Positions 11,894-22,223 of a DNA stretch of 64,000 bases are shown one piece after another. The translations under genes and the position numbers were made by a program. Each line of letters opens with the position of its first letter. Positions within the stretch are counted from its first letter, which is position 1. The notes beneath the pieces were generated by a model, which had not been told where the DNA came from, did no database searches, and saw only the letters and a program-made list of their open reading frames with translations. Origin of the DNA: Rheinheimera maricola (GTDB taxonomy: Bacteria > Pseudomonadota > Gammaproteobacteria > Enterobacterales > Alteromonadaceae); NCBI RefSeq assembly GCF_016918075.2, contig NZ_JAERPS020000005.1, positions 248,001-312,000 on the forward strand. The letters run 5' to 3'.

Positions 11894-14383
11894 CTAAAAA
11901 GTGGTACCAATATTGAAGCTAAAGTTTTCCTGTAAATCACCTTCATACTTTTTGATGATTTTAGCCAAACTAAATGTCAGTGGGCCCATCGGAGAAATCC
12001 ACTGTAACGATACACCAGCTGTGGCTCGAATCAAACCGGGATCTGAATAATCCACTAAACCGGGCTGTCGCTGCGCAGACACAATTTGCGTTAGCGAAGC
12101 ATAGCGGTCAAGGTCAAATTCGGTATCCCAAACGTTACCGGCATCAACAAACAAACTTGTACGCACTGAGTTGCGATACTCGTCGCTTAAAAACGGCGTC
12201 GGCGTAATCAACTCGAGCGTAGCGATGGCCATGGCATTACCGCCAATAGAGCGCAATGATACCTGGTAGTTGTCATTATTCGGGTTAGTTGGAAAATTGC
12301 CCGTACCCGAATTTGGATCAGGCAGCCCAGGCACAGACTGCGCATAACGGAATATTGCATGTGGGCCAATTATGCGGCTTTCAAAGCCGCGCATATTGTC
12401 GCCACCAGCATAAAAGTTTTCGGTAAATGGCAAGGTGTAGTCATAGCCATTTTTATCGCCATAGCCATTACCATAACCAAGCTCCAACCTGGACAGGAAA
12501 GACCAGGCATGGTCATTACTAAGCGGAATATAGTTACGCGCTTCAAACATCAATTTGTAATAAGACAAATCAGAGTTTGGTGTGGTCGCTTTAACCGTGG
12601 CACCAAAATAATGGCCCGCAGTTGGGAACAGACCTCGGTTTAACGTGCTTCTCATCCAACTGGCCGATAACTCATAGTTGGTGAAGTTATAGCCACCATC
12701 GGGGTTAGCAGCATCTACCAGCACCGCCCGGAAATGACGCAACTGATCATATTCATTTATCGAGTTGATCTTGTTCACGACATAGTTAGCGCCAAAATTA
12801 AGCCGGTTGTACTCGTTTATCGGATAACCAATATTGGCACCAAAACCATAACGCTGTTGATTGTAGGCTTCTAAGTTTGAAGACGCACTGCTGTAGTCGA
12901 CATCAGAGTAAAATACCTGTCCACCCAAACTAATACCATCGAGCGTATAGTATGGGTCGGTATAGGTCATGCTGACTGATTTTTGATATTTGTTAGTATT
13001 TAAACTAATACCAGCACTGTTACCGCTACCAAAGAAGTTTTCCTGTTGCACACCAATTTGGAATGACAGGCCCATGTAATTACCATAAGAAATACCGGCG
13101 TTAAAGCTACCTGATGGCTGCTCTTTTACATTGAAGCCGATATCTACCTGATCATCGACACCTGCCACTGGCGTGGTTTCAAACTCAACAGACTCGATAT
13201 AGGGCAAACGCTGGATACGTTGTTTTGACAATTCCAGCGAGTCATTTGATAACCAGGCGCCTTCCATCTGTCGAAACTCACGGCGAAACACTTCATCTTT
13301 AGTGTTGGCATTACCGGCAACATTAATACGCCGGACATAAACCCGCTTACCCGGGTCGACACTGATGGTTAATTCAACTTCTTTGGTGTCGTCATTTATT
13401 TGAGGAATAGTGCGGACTTTGGAATTGGCATAGCCAAAACGGGCCAATAACTTAGCAATACTTTCTTCGGTATAGGTTACCAGCGCGCCATTGTACAACT
13501 CGCCATCTTTTAATGGCAGGATCTGGCGGATAAACTCATCCTGATCTATCAGATCGCCGACAAATTTCACGCCACTAATAGTGTACTTTTCACCCTCTGA
13601 TACGTTTAAGGTGACGTACACTGATTCTTTATCCGGACTGACAGAAACCTGTGATGATTTTATATCAAACCGCAAATAGCCACGGTCGAGGTAATAGCTG
13701 GTAATTTTTTCGATATCGCCCTGTAGCGTCTGTTTTTGATACCGGTCAGACGACATAAAGCGCCACCAGGGCAAATCTTGTTGTGACTCAATATCCTTAA
13801 GCAGCTCTTCATCAGAAAAAAGCTTGTTACCGACTATATTAATTTGGCGGATCGACGCTGCATCACCTTCTTCAAACTTAAGTTTCAGATTGACACGATT
13901 ACGAGGTAAATACGTCACTTCAATCTCAACCTCAGCCTGGTACTTACCCACGCCGTGGTAAAACTCGGTTAAGCCATTTTCAATACTTTTAAGAATAGTT
14001 TTATCCAGCGGCTCGCCCACTTCAATGCTGTTATCGGCCAAACTCTGGTTTAACTGTTCCTCTTTCACGTCTTTATTGCCATCAAACTCTATCGCATTGA
14101 TAGTTGGCCGCTCGCGCAAACGATAAATTACCGTGTTGCCGTTGCGCAGCACCTTAATGTCATCAAAATGACCGGCGCCGTACAAGGTGCGAATACTGCG
14201 TGACAAGGTGTAGTCCGTCACGGTATCGCCAACGTTAAATGGCAAATTGTTCAACGCTGCACCCAGTGCCACACGTTGCAGGCCTTCGACCTGAATATCC
14301 TGAACCGTAAATGATTCTTCAGCGAGCACCGAGTTGCTTGCCGAAGCAAGCAGCATCGCAGCTACTAATCGTTTAATTGTCAT
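11894..14383 (-). CDS. bamA: Outer membrane protein assembly factor BamA
   Basis: Core Omp85 subunit of the BAM complex that inserts beta-barrel proteins into the outer membrane. Signal peptide at residues 1-21 (ends VLA-EE), five POTRA domains (about 22-90, 91-172, 173-262, 265-343, 346-420) and a 16-strand barrel to the end. The barrel has the conserved lid motif in the form MRGF (usually VRGF) and ends in Phe, the C-terminal aromatic expected of an outer membrane barrel. 829 aa. It lies 26 bp after rseP, matching the canonical rseP-bamA-skp order. Confidence 0.97.
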   Translation of the reverse strand: MTIKRLVAAMLLASASNSVLAEESFTVQDIQVEGLQRVALGAALNNLPFNVGDTVTDYTLSRSIRTLYGAGHFDDIKVLRNGNTVIYRLRERPTINAIEFDGNKDVKEEQLNQSLADNSIEVGEPLDKTILKSIENGLTEFYHGVGKYQAEVEIEVTYLPRNRVNLKLKFEEGDAASIRQINIVGNKLFSDEELLKDIESQQDLPWWRFMSSDRYQKQTLQGDIEKITSYYLDRGYLRFDIKSSQVSVSPDKESVYVTLNVSEGEKYTISGVKFVGDLIDQDEFIRQILPLKDGELYNGALVTYTEESIAKLLARFGYANSKVRTIPQINDDTKEVELTISVDPGKRVYVRRINVAGNANTKDEVFRREFRQMEGAWLSNDSLELSKQRIQRLPYIESVEFETTPVAGVDDQVDIGFNVKEQPSGSFNAGISYGNYMGLSFQIGVQQENFFGSGNSAGISLNTNKYQKSVSMTYTDPYYTLDGISLGGQVFYSDVDYSSASSNLEAYNQQRYGFGANIGYPINEYNRLNFGANYVVNKINSINEYDQLRHFRAVLVDAANPDGGYNFTNYELSASWMRSTLNRGLFPTAGHYFGATVKATTPNSDLSYYKLMFEARNYIPLSNDHAWSFLSRLELGYGNGYGDKNGYDYTLPFTENFYAGGDNMRGFESRIIGPHAIFRYAQSVPGLPDPNSGTGNFPTNPNNDNYQVSLRSIGGNAMAIATLELITPTPFLSDEYRNSVRTSLFVDAGNVWDTEFDLDRYASLTQIVSAQRQPGLVDYSDPGLIRATAGVSLQWISPMGPLTFSLAKIIKKYEGDLQENFSFNIGTTF

Positions 14384-14409
14384 TATTTGAACTACTTATG
14401 ATTAGTTAT

Positions 14410-15765
14410 TTACAAACGAGAAATATCGTTGAGCAGCGCAATTCCCATCAACATCAGCAGAACCAGCGCTCCGAACCGGAACCCTACTTCCTGCGTCTTT
14501 TCAGAGACAGGTTTGCCACGTATTAGTTCCACCAACATATACATTAAGTGGCCACCATCCAGCACCGGAAGTGGCAATAAATTTATCACGCCTAAGTTAA
14601 CACTTATCAGGGCCAAAAACGATAAAAAAGCCACCAAACCCATACTGGCTGTAGTACCCGCTCCCTGAGCAATAGCAATTGGTCCGCTCAGATGCTTAAC
14701 TGACACATCACCCATAACCAGCTTTGCAATCATGGAAAAGCTTAAGCGGGTAAACTGCCAGGTATGGCTAATACCGGCAGCGACAGCATCAACTGCGCCA
14801 TATTTTTGCGTGTAAAGCACACCAGGGGGCCAATCACTAACTTTTGGTGTTACACCAAGCACGCCCTGAGAAAAGCCATCATCGTTGACGATAAGCTTTG
14901 GTGTAGCGCTCAAAGTAACTTGTCGTCCATCGCGCTCTATATCAAATAGTAGCGGCTGCTCTGCCGCATTACTGATCACATCCTGCAACTGCGTCCAACT
15001 AGAGATAGCTGTGCCATCAATACGTAAAATTTTATCGTGTACCAGCAATCCCGCTTGTTCTGCTGCTGAACCAGCGGCGATGTGTGCGACTTCTGTTAAG
15101 GCTTTTGGTCGTGCTAAATTAAGCCCCAGGCTATCAAACACTGTCTGCGCTTCCGGGTCAAATTGCCAATCTGCGGTATTAAGCACAATTGTGGTTTGAC
15201 GCTGAGTTTGCATATCCTGCAGGCCCAGCGTAATGCTGCTACTACCAATTTGTTCCACCAACAACAGGTTTACGCTGCTGGCGTCTGTTGCCTGGTGCTG
15301 GTTAACAGAAATAATCTGTTGCTGAGCAGGCATACCCGCCACAGCTGCGATAGACCCAGGCGTAACATCAGCGATAACCGGCCGCATAGTTTGTACACCG
15401 AGTAAATACATTAACCACAAGGCAAACACCGCGAAAATAAAATTTGCCACTGGGCCGGCAGCAATAATTGCCATACGCTGCCAAACCGTTTTATGGTTGA
15501 AGGCTAAATCTTTAAATTGCGGCAGCACCGGATCCACTCGCTCATCCAGCATGCGCACATAACCGCCCAATGGAATAGCGGCAATGACAAACTCAGTGCC
15601 TTGCTTATCACGCCAACTTACTAACGCTTTACCAAAGCCTATTGAAAAACGTTTTACCAATACGCCGTTTTTACGCGCCACCCAAAAGTGGCCAAATTCG
15701 TGCACGGTGATCAACACCCCAAGTGCAACGATAAACGAGAGTAAATTCCAAATTACAGCCGACAT
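14410..15765 (-). CDS. rseP: Site-2 protease RseP
   Basis: Inner membrane zinc metalloprotease that cuts the anti-sigma factor RseA within the membrane, releasing sigma-E during envelope stress. The zinc motif HEFGH is at residues 22-26 in the first membrane helix; two PDZ domains (about 120-290) lie in the periplasm; the third zinc ligand is in the LDGGHL motif near residue 400, in another helix. 451 aa. The start shares one base with the dxr stop. Confidence 0.96.
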   Translation of the reverse strand: MSAVIWNLLSFIVALGVLITVHEFGHFWVARKNGVLVKRFSIGFGKALVSWRDKQGTEFVIAAIPLGGYVRMLDERVDPVLPQFKDLAFNHKTVWQRMAIIAAGPVANFIFAVFALWLMYLLGVQTMRPVIADVTPGSIAAVAGMPAQQQIISVNQHQATDASSVNLLLVEQIGSSSITLGLQDMQTQRQTTIVLNTADWQFDPEAQTVFDSLGLNLARPKALTEVAHIAAGSAAEQAGLLVHDKILRIDGTAISSWTQLQDVISNAAEQPLLFDIERDGRQVTLSATPKLIVNDDGFSQGVLGVTPKVSDWPPGVLYTQKYGAVDAVAAGISHTWQFTRLSFSMIAKLVMGDVSVKHLSGPIAIAQGAGTTASMGLVAFLSFLALISVNLGVINLLPLPVLDGGHLMYMLVELIRGKPVSEKTQEVGFRFGALVLLMLMGIALLNDISRL

Positions 15766-16961
15766 TAGGCTAGTTTCCTTAGCTGTATCTGCGCGTAACT
15801 GCGCGCTTCTAAATCGAGCGCCAATATATCATCCAGCGCACTGACACGAAAGCTGGCAAAATGATCAAGGCTAAGGGCATTTATTTTGGCTATATCGGTA
15901 AAACGGATTTGCTGACGCAAAAACGCACTAACAGCAATTTCGTTAGCGGCATTAAGTGCGGTAGTGGCACCTTGGCCATGCTTACAAGCCTGCATGGCCA
16001 GATATAAGTTGGGGTAGCGCTGCGGCTCTGGTTCGGTAAAACTAAAATCGCGCAATTGCTTAAAATTAAGTGGTGCTACCGGGCTGGCCATTCGCTGCGG
16101 AAATGCCAGCGCATGGGCAATCGGCGTCCGCATGTCTGGCTGACCAAGCTGTGCTAATACTGAGCCATCCGTATATTGCACCATTGAATGGATAATACTT
16201 TGCGGGTGGATAACCACCTCAATATCGTCTGCCAGGCAGTTAAACAACCAGCGCGCTTCGATAAACTCCAAACCTTTGTTCATCATGGTGGCACTATCTA
16301 CAGATATTTTATGCCCCATACTCCAGTTCGGGTGTGCAACCGCCTGTTCTGGCGTAATGGCATCAAACGCCGACAAGGGTGTACACAAGAAAGGACCGCC
16401 GCTGCCAGTTAGTAGCAACTTGCTGATACCATAATCACTGAGCTGCTGATCATGGGTATGTTGCTGCAACGGAGCAGGCAAACACTGAAATATCGCATTG
16501 TGCTCACTATCAATTGGTAATAACGTTGCACCATGCTGCTTTACTTTATTGATAAACAGCTCGCCGCTCATCACCAGCGCTTCTTTATTGGCTAACAACA
16601 CCGTTTTGCCTTGCTCTACTGCAGCCAGAGTAGGCAGTAAACCAGCGGAACCGACAATTGCTGCCATGACAATATCCGCATCCGGATGCGCCGCCAACTG
16701 ACAAAGACCATCAATACCAGCAAGAACTTCGGTACGACTGCCCGCTTGCTTCAACGCAACAGCTAGTTGTGCTGCAGCCTTGGTATCCAACATCGCCGCA
16801 TAACGCGGTTGAACCGCTAAACATTGTTGCAACAGCTTGTCACTTTGCGTTGCAGCAGTTAAAGCCAACACTTGATAGTGCAAGGGGTGCGCAGCCAGCA
16901 CCGATAACGTACTTACGCCAATAGACCCCGTTGATCCCAGGATAACAACCTGACGCATCAA
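15765..16961 (-). CDS. dxr: 1-deoxy-D-xylulose 5-phosphate reductoisomerase
   Basis: NADPH-dependent enzyme making MEP, the committed step of non-mevalonate isoprenoid synthesis; its product eventually feeds UppS next door. The NADPH motif GSTGSIGVSTL is at residues 9-19; DSEHNA and SVDSATMMNKGLE carry metal and substrate ligands. 398 aa. In E. coli dxr lies between frr and uppS; here it sits between cdsA and rseP. It overlaps cdsA by 4 bp. Confidence 0.96.
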   Translation of the reverse strand: MMRQVVILGSTGSIGVSTLSVLAAHPLHYQVLALTAATQSDKLLQQCLAVQPRYAAMLDTKAAAQLAVALKQAGSRTEVLAGIDGLCQLAAHPDADIVMAAIVGSAGLLPTLAAVEQGKTVLLANKEALVMSGELFINKVKQHGATLLPIDSEHNAIFQCLPAPLQQHTHDQQLSDYGISKLLLTGSGGPFLCTPLSAFDAITPEQAVAHPNWSMGHKISVDSATMMNKGLEFIEARWLFNCLADDIEVVIHPQSIIHSMVQYTDGSVLAQLGQPDMRTPIAHALAFPQRMASPVAPLNFKQLRDFSFTEPEPQRYPNLYLAMQACKHGQGATTALNAANEIAVSAFLRQQIRFTDIAKINALSLDHFASFRVSALDDILALDLEARSYAQIQLRKLA

Positions 16962-17821
16962 TAAAAGCCGCTAAAAAGTGCAACGATGATAGCAAACAAC
17001 GGCGCAGTGGCCGTTAAACTATCAATGCGGTCTAAAATGCCGCCATGCCCGGGCAAAAATATCCCGCTGTCTTTAATACCTGCCGCGCGTTTGAACATAC
17101 TCTCAGTTAAGTCACCAAATACCGATAACACTGTGAGTAGAAATGCGGCGATATACCAAACCACGGTCTGTGATGGCCAATCCTGCAATGCTGCCACCAC
17201 CGTTACTACAATACCCACTAACGCTAGCCCGCCCAACATGCCTTCGACAGTTTTTCCGGGGCTAACGTTGGGTAGCAATTTGTGTTTGCCAAAGGGCTTG
17301 CCAACAATATAACCGCCTATGTCGGCTGCCCATACTAAACCCAGCAGCGCGAAAATCAGCCAGGCGCCGGTGAAGTTGGACGCGGTATAATCAGTAGATC
17401 GGATAAACAATACTGCCGCCCAAGCCGGGATTAAGGTTGCCCAACCCATTAACGCCTTGGCCCAGTCGCTGTTGGCCCAAAGCCTCTTACTACGCGGGTA
17501 AGTTAACACCAGCACAATAGCCAGCAACCACCAGCTTACGCCAGCGAGCAATAAACTACTCAGCAACACATTATCTTCAATCGGCCAGACAGCTTGCACT
17601 GGTAACTGCCAGTACAATACGGCAAAAATAATACCTGTTAAGCCGACATAGACAGTACGCATTGCTTTACCGGGCAAGCCGCAAAAACCACTCCACTCCC
17701 AGGCACCCAGCAAAAATGCAGCGGAAATAAAAACCGCAAAACCAGCCAGTGAAAGATAAAATACGGCCATTAAAGCCAGTGGCGCTAAAATTAGCGCAGT
17801 AATTACCCGTTGTTTAAACAA
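16958..17821 (-). CDS. cdsA: Phosphatidate cytidylyltransferase
   Basis: Integral membrane enzyme making CDP-diacylglycerol, precursor of all phospholipids. About eight hydrophobic segments are visible, and the family signature near the C-terminus (K-R-x4-KDSG-x3-PGHGG-x2-DRxDS) is intact. 287 aa. It lies 5 bp after uppS. Confidence 0.96.
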   Translation of the reverse strand: MFKQRVITALILAPLALMAVFYLSLAGFAVFISAAFLLGAWEWSGFCGLPGKAMRTVYVGLTGIIFAVLYWQLPVQAVWPIEDNVLLSSLLLAGVSWWLLAIVLVLTYPRSKRLWANSDWAKALMGWATLIPAWAAVLFIRSTDYTASNFTGAWLIFALLGLVWAADIGGYIVGKPFGKHKLLPNVSPGKTVEGMLGGLALVGIVVTVVAALQDWPSQTVVWYIAAFLLTVLSVFGDLTESMFKRAAGIKDSGIFLPGHGGILDRIDSLTATAPLFAIIVALFSGFY

Positions 17822-17826
17822 TCTCG

Positions 17827-18591
17827 TTATCCTTTACCCAAGGCCGCCAGTTGCCGGATTTGCTCACCGGTACAACCAAAACGACGCTCACGGTTGACAA
17901 AGGTTGCAACCGCTTCTGAAAACACCTGTTGATCAAAGTCTGGCCATAAGGTGTCGGTAAACCAAAGCTCAGCGTATGCCGCCTGCCATAATAAAAAATT
18001 ACTGATGCGTACGTCACCACCAGTACGAATTAATAAATCCAGCTCTGGCTGGTCATACATTTGCGTAAAGCGAGCAAAAAACTGCTCGTTAATGTCATCA
18101 GGCACTACCACGCCTTGCTGCACTTGTTGCGCGATAACTTTGGCGGCATTAACAATATCCCAGCGCCCGCCGTAGTTGGCAGCTATATTCAACGTCATAG
18201 CGTCGTTTTGCGCGGTTAGTTGCTCAGCTTCAGCAATTTTCAGTCTGAGTTTATCGCTAAATGCGGTTAAATCGCCGACAATTTTTAACCGCACATTATG
18301 TTTATGCAAGGCTTTTACTTCGCTTTGCAATACCATCAAAAACAACTGCATTAACGTAGAAACTTCATCTTCCGGCCGGCGCCAGTTTTCACTGCTAAAC
18401 GCAAACAATGTTAAAGACTTAATGCCCAACTCACGACAAAAACTGACACTACGCCGCACAGCCTCGACACCTTTTTTATGACCCCAAACCCGTGGCTTAC
18501 CCTGGCGCTGTGCCCAGCGGCCATTGCCATCCATGATAATTGCCACATGTTGTGGCAGATTCTGCGGTTTGAGCTGCTCCTGTGCAGTCAT
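17827..18591 (-). CDS. uppS: Undecaprenyl diphosphate synthase
   Basis: Cis-prenyltransferase that extends FPP with eight IPP units to the C55 lipid carrier for peptidoglycan and O-antigen. The catalytic motif MDGNGRWAQ is at about residues 20-28 and the C-terminal RTGG..RISNFLLWQ and FTDTLWPDF segments are conserved. 254 aa. A 134-bp gap without a clear terminator separates it from frr. Confidence 0.96.
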   Translation of the reverse strand: MTAQEQLKPQNLPQHVAIIMDGNGRWAQRQGKPRVWGHKKGVEAVRRSVSFCRELGIKSLTLFAFSSENWRRPEDEVSTLMQLFLMVLQSEVKALHKHNVRLKIVGDLTAFSDKLRLKIAEAEQLTAQNDAMTLNIAANYGGRWDIVNAAKVIAQQVQQGVVVPDDINEQFFARFTQMYDQPELDLLIRTGGDVRISNFLLWQAAYAELWFTDTLWPDFDQQVFSEAVATFVNRERRFGCTGEQIRQLAALGKG

Positions 18592-18725
18592 AACGTAAGA
18601 CCTGTCCTTAAGCTGAGTTGCAACGAGCTTGCTGCTCGGGCTGCGGCAAAAAATAAACCATCATGTAGAAAAAAGCGCCGTAATGCCCAAGCGTCACGAC
18701 GCTGATTGGTAAACAGAAGCGTAAA

Positions 18726-19283
18726 TTATACTTCCATTAATTCCTTTTCTTTTTCGGCCAGGACTTCATCAATTTTTTTCACGAAAACATCGGTAATTTT
18801 TTGGATCTCGTCGGTAGCACGACGCTCATCATCTTCACTAATTTCTTTATCTTTTTGCAATGTTTTTAAGTCTGCATTGGCATCGCGGCGGATGTTGCGC
18901 ACCGCAACACGGCCATTTTCAGCTTCACCGCGAACCAATTTCACCAGGCTTTTACGCCGCTCTTCGGTAAGTGCTGGCAAGGGTACACGAATAACGGTAC
19001 CTGCCGACATCGGGTTTAAACCCAAATCTGATGCCATAATGGCTTTTTCAACGGCCGCAGTAAGGCTTTTATCAAATACGGTGATGGCTAAGGTACGGGC
19101 ATCGTCAATAGAAACGTTAGCTACCTGGCGCAGTGGTGTATCGGCGCCATAATAAGACACCATAATGCCGTCTAATAAACTGGGATGCGCCCGGCCGGTT
19201 CGAACTTTGGTTAACTGATTTCTTAACGCATCTACGCTTTTTTCCATCCGCACTTTGCTGTCTTTAATAATGTCGTCAATCAC
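18726..19283 (-). CDS. frr: Ribosome recycling factor
   Basis: With EF-G it splits post-termination ribosomes. The 185-aa length, the N-terminal three-helix bundle with [20 protein letters not shown], and the PxLTEERRK hinge region are diagnostic. The start is GTG (GTG-ATT-GAC), a normal weaker start in this family's gene cluster. It is 61 bp after pyrH. Confidence 0.97.
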   Translation of the reverse strand: MIDDIIKDSKVRMEKSVDALRNQLTKVRTGRAHPSLLDGIMVSYYGADTPLRQVANVSIDDARTLAITVFDKSLTAAVEKAIMASDLGLNPMSAGTVIRVPLPALTEERRKSLVKLVRGEAENGRVAVRNIRRDANADLKTLQKDKEISEDDERRATDEIQKITDVFVKKIDEVLAEKEKELMEV

Positions 19284-19344
19284 GATCGGTATCCTTGTTT
19301 ATTCGTTACTACTGTTGCATGAAACTGTACTTAAGCGGGCTAGT

Positions 19345-20085
19345 TTACTGTAAATTTTCCGCGTGGTCGATGACTGTGCCTTCCTGTTCGCCCATAATCA
19401 CCCGTTTCAATGCACCAGCTGTGTTCATATTAAACACGCGAATTTGTAAGTTGTGGTCTCGTGCCAGCGTAAACGCCGCTAAATCCATCACCTTTAATTC
19501 TTTATCTAACACTTCGTTATAGGTTAATTGGTGATATAACGTGGCAGTAGGGTCTTTTACCGGATCCGCTGAAAATACACCATCTACCTTGGTGCCTTTT
19601 AAAACGGCATCAGCTTCAATTTCAATGCCGCGTAAGCAGGCTGCAGAATCAGTGGTAAAAAATGGGTTACCGGTACCGGCAGAGAAAATAACCACCCGAC
19701 CGGATTTCAACAAGCTAATCGCTTCGGCCCAGCTGTAGTTATCACACACACCGTTTAATGGAATAGCACTCATCATACGGGCATTAACATAGGCACGGTG
19801 CAGTGCATCACGCATCGCCAAGCCGTTCATTACTGTGGCTAACATACCCATATGGTCACCCACTACACGGTTCATGCCGGCTTTGGCTAAGCCTTCACCG
19901 CGAAAGATATTACCACCGCCGATAACGATACCTACTTGCACACCCAGCTCAACCAATTCTTTGATTTCTTGCGCCATTCTGTCCAGCACTTTTGGGTCAA
20001 TGCCAAAGCCTTCATCGCCCATTAGCGCTTCGCCACTGAGTTTTAATAAGATCCTGCGGTAGGTAGGTTTTGGATTCGTGCTCAT
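19345..20085 (-). CDS. pyrH: UMP kinase
   Basis: Phosphorylates UMP to UDP; hexameric, allosterically controlled by GTP and UTP. The amino acid kinase fold is recognisable from [11 protein letters not shown] at the N-terminus, [11 protein letters not shown], and [11 protein letters not shown]. 246 aa. It has its own upstream region after a terminator that separates it from tsf. Confidence 0.97.
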   Translation of the reverse strand: MSTNPKPTYRRILLKLSGEALMGDEGFGIDPKVLDRMAQEIKELVELGVQVGIVIGGGNIFRGEGLAKAGMNRVVGDHMGMLATVMNGLAMRDALHRAYVNARMMSAIPLNGVCDNYSWAEAISLLKSGRVVIFSAGTGNPFFTTDSAACLRGIEIEADAVLKGTKVDGVFSADPVKDPTATLYHQLTYNEVLDKELKVMDLAAFTLARDHNLQIRVFNMNTAGALKRVIMGEQEGTVIDHAENLQ

Positions 20086-20126
20086 GACATCCCCATAGTG
20101 CGTGATTAATTAGGAGTATTGCGGGT

Positions 20127-20169
20127 AAAAAAAACCGCGGCCAAGTCGTTAAGACCTGAAGCCGCGGTT
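20127..20169 (-). terminator. Rho-independent terminator after tsf
   Basis: A 9-bp inverted repeat (AACCGCGGC at 20133-20141, GCCGCGGTT at 20161-20169) with a 19-nt loop. On the minus strand the stem runs into eight T. It separates rpsB-tsf from pyrH-frr; some readthrough is likely because no strong promoter was identified for pyrH. Confidence 0.85.
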
Positions 20170-20205
20170 ATTCTAGCGGGTTTTGCCGTCAGGCAGAAGA
20201 ATAAA

Positions 20206-21078
20206 TTACTTCTTCGCTGCCGCGATTTGCGCAGCAACTTCAGCTGCGAAGTCTTCTTCTTTCTTCTCGATACCTTCACCTACTTCTAAGCGAATGAAAG
20301 AAACCGCCTTTGCACTGTGCTGCTTCAGGAAGTCACCAACAGAAACTGATGGGTCTTTCACGAATGGCTGGCCAGTTAAACTCACTTCACCAGTGAACTT
20401 GCTCATACGGCCGGCAACCATCTTCTCAGCGATTTCTTGTGGCTTACCAGAGTTAACGGCGATATCAATTTGAATCACGCGCTCACGCTCAACCACATCA
20501 GCTGGAACGTCGTCTGGTGTTAAGAAGCCAGGGTTGTTTGCAGCGATGTGCATAGCAACATCTTTGGCAACGTCTTCGTTAGCACCGTCCAGAACAGCTA
20601 AAACACCAATGCGGCCAGAGTGCACGTATTGGCCGATAACCGCACCTTCAACTACTGCAGCACGGCGTACGTTGATGTTTTCACCAATTTTTGCAACCAA
20701 AGTAGCGCGGGTATCTTCAACTGAAGTACCGTTTAAATCAGCGGCTAAAATAGCTTCTGCCGTGAACAGCTTGTTTGCATGGGCTAAATCAGCAACCGCG
20801 TTAGCGAAGGCTAAGAAGCTAACATCACGAGCAACGAAGTCTGTTTCACAGTTAAATTCGATAGCCAAGCCTAAGCCATTGGCTACGCGAGTGATAATAG
20901 TACCTTCAGCGGCGATACGGCCTGCTTTCTTGGCAGCTTTGGCCAAACCACTTTTACGCATGGCATCAATTGCGGCTTCAATATCGCCTGCAGTTTCTTC
21001 CAATGCTTTTTTACAATCCATCATGCCAGCGCCAGTGCGCTCGCGAAGTTCTTTAACTAAAGCGGCAGTTACAGCCAT
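20206..21078 (-). CDS. tsf: Elongation factor Ts
   Basis: Guanine nucleotide exchange factor for EF-Tu. The UBA-like N-terminal domain carries [19 protein letters not shown], and the core has the TDFVAR motif that contacts EF-Tu. 290 aa. A good ribosome-binding site (AGGAAG) precedes the ATG. The rpsB-tsf order is universal in this group. Confidence 0.97.
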   Translation of the reverse strand: MAVTAALVKELRERTGAGMMDCKKALEETAGDIEAAIDAMRKSGLAKAAKKAGRIAAEGTIITRVANGLGLAIEFNCETDFVARDVSFLAFANAVADLAHANKLFTAEAILAADLNGTSVEDTRATLVAKIGENINVRRAAVVEGAVIGQYVHSGRIGVLAVLDGANEDVAKDVAMHIAANNPGFLTPDDVPADVVERERVIQIDIAVNSGKPQEIAEKMVAGRMSKFTGEVSLTGQPFVKDPSVSVGDFLKQHSAKAVSFIRLEVGEGIEKKEEDFAAEVAAQIAAAKK

Positions 21079-21111
21079 GGGAGCTTCCTCGTATTAATTC
21101 TGGTTGGACAA

Positions 21112-21173
21112 ACAGGGGCCTTGGCCCCTGTCGCAATTTTGCACTGAGTTAGCGCAAGCTTAGCCTGCGCTAA
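21112..21173 (-). other. Two hairpins in the rpsB-tsf intergenic region
   Basis: Two inverted repeats follow each other: ACAGGGGCC/GGCCCCTGT (21112-21131, 2-nt spacer) and TTAGCGCA/TGCGCTAA (21149-21173). Neither has a T-tract on the minus strand, so they are not simple terminators. They may set the rpsB to tsf ratio by attenuation or act as RNase processing or stability elements. Confidence 0.5.
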
Positions 21174-21184
21174 TGACAGAGAAA

Positions 21185-21913
21185 TTACTCTGCTTCAACG
21201 AAAGCTTCGGCTTCTGCCTGTACTTCGATGTTTTTGTCACGACCTTCCAGGATAGCCTGACCTACAGCAGCCAGATATAACTGGATAGCGCGGATCGCGT
21301 CATCGTTACCTGGAACTACATAGTCAACGCCTTTTGGATCAGAGTTGGTATCAACGATAGATACAACTGGGATACCCAGGTTGTTAGCTTCTTTGATCGC
21401 AATGTGTTCATGGTCAGCGTCGATCACGAACAGCACGTCTGGCAAGCCGCCCATGTCTTTAATGCCGCCTAAGCTCTTTTCCAGCTTGTCCATTTCACGA
21501 GTACGGTCTAAAGCTTCTTTTTTGGTCAGCTTGTCGAAAGTACCGTCCTGGCTTTGCGATTCCAAATCTTTTAAACGCTTGATAGACTGACGCACAGTTT
21601 TCCAGTTAGTTAACATACCGCCTAACCAGCGGTGGTTTACATAAAACTGGTCAACCTTGCTTGCCGCTTCTTTGATCGCTTCAGAGGCAGCACGCTTAGT
21701 ACCAACGAACAGGATTTTGCCCTTTTTCGCTGCTACTTGTTGAATGAATGCCAATGCATCGTTCATCATAGGAACAGTCTGTTCCAGGTTGATGATATGT
21801 ACCTTGTTACGCGCACCGAAAATGAATGGTTTCATTTTTGGATTCCAGTAACGGGTTTGGTGACCGAAGTGCACGCCCGCCTGGAGCATGTCGCGCATAG
21901 AAACTTTTGCCAT
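21185..21913 (-). CDS. rpsB: 30S ribosomal protein S2
   Basis: Small-subunit protein bound near the S1 site, needed for mRNA binding. The N-terminus ([22 protein letters not shown]) and the [12 protein letters not shown] and [12 protein letters not shown] motifs are diagnostic. 242 aa. It has a long leader of about 200 nt and a strong promoter, both listed separately. Confidence 0.98.
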   Translation of the reverse strand: MAKVSMRDMLQAGVHFGHQTRYWNPKMKPFIFGARNKVHIINLEQTVPMMNDALAFIQQVAAKKGKILFVGTKRAASEAIKEAASKVDQFYVNHRWLGGMLTNWKTVRQSIKRLKDLESQSQDGTFDKLTKKEALDRTREMDKLEKSLGGIKDMGGLPDVLFVIDADHEHIAIKEANNLGIPVVSIVDTNSDPKGVDYVVPGNDDAIRAIQLYLAAVGQAILEGRDKNIEVQAEAEAFVEAE

Positions 21914-22120
21914 GATTTAATTTTCCTGTATAAGGGGTTAAGCCTCCATGTATCCCATATGCCGACCTTGGTCTGACTGTTGTTCAGTGCAGAGCAAAGC
22001 ACCCCGGAATATGTGTCGATACATGTGTGTTTTGTTTAAATTCCGCCTATTAGCAACACATTATCTCTATATAAGAACAAAAGGTTCTGCAATATGAGCT
22101 AAAGCGATTTGCTAATTTGC
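21914..22120 (-). promoter_or_regulatory. Long 5' leader of rpsB, candidate S2 autoregulatory region
   Basis: With the promoter at 22128-22156, the rpsB mRNA has an untranslated leader of about 200 nt. In gammaproteobacteria the rpsB leader (known as t44 RNA) is conserved and mediates feedback repression by S2. The leader here contains purine-rich and GGGGTGC-type blocks and a TACATGGAGG segment about 40 nt before the start codon. The regulatory role is inferred from the family; I did not model the fold. Confidence 0.55.
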
Positions 22121-22127
22121 GGCGCGC

Positions 22128-22156
22128 TTTATACCATAGGCACCTTACAAACACAA
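22128..22156 (-). promoter_or_regulatory. rpsB promoter
   Basis: On the minus strand: -35 TTGTGT (22151-22156), 17-bp spacer, extended -10 TGGTATAAA (hexamer 22128-22133), then a GC-rich discriminator GCGCGCC. An extended -10 with a GC-rich discriminator is typical of growth-rate and ppGpp-regulated ribosomal promoters. The rest of the 310-bp rpsB-map gap must also hold the divergent map promoter, which I could not place. Confidence 0.7.
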
Positions 22157-22223
22157 TTAAATGTGTAAATTTACAGCAGTACGGCGCATCAGAAAACGCG
22201 GCGCTACCACAGAGAGAACAGGC

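Noticed and set aside
18592..18725. Terminator between frr and uppS
   Set aside because: A short AGCGTC/GACGCT stem exists but has no T-tract on the minus strand, so readthrough within the cluster is expected.
22161..22223. N-terminal extension of Map
   Set aside because: The 21 extra residues are absent from the family, and a good ribosome-binding site precedes the ATG at 22224.
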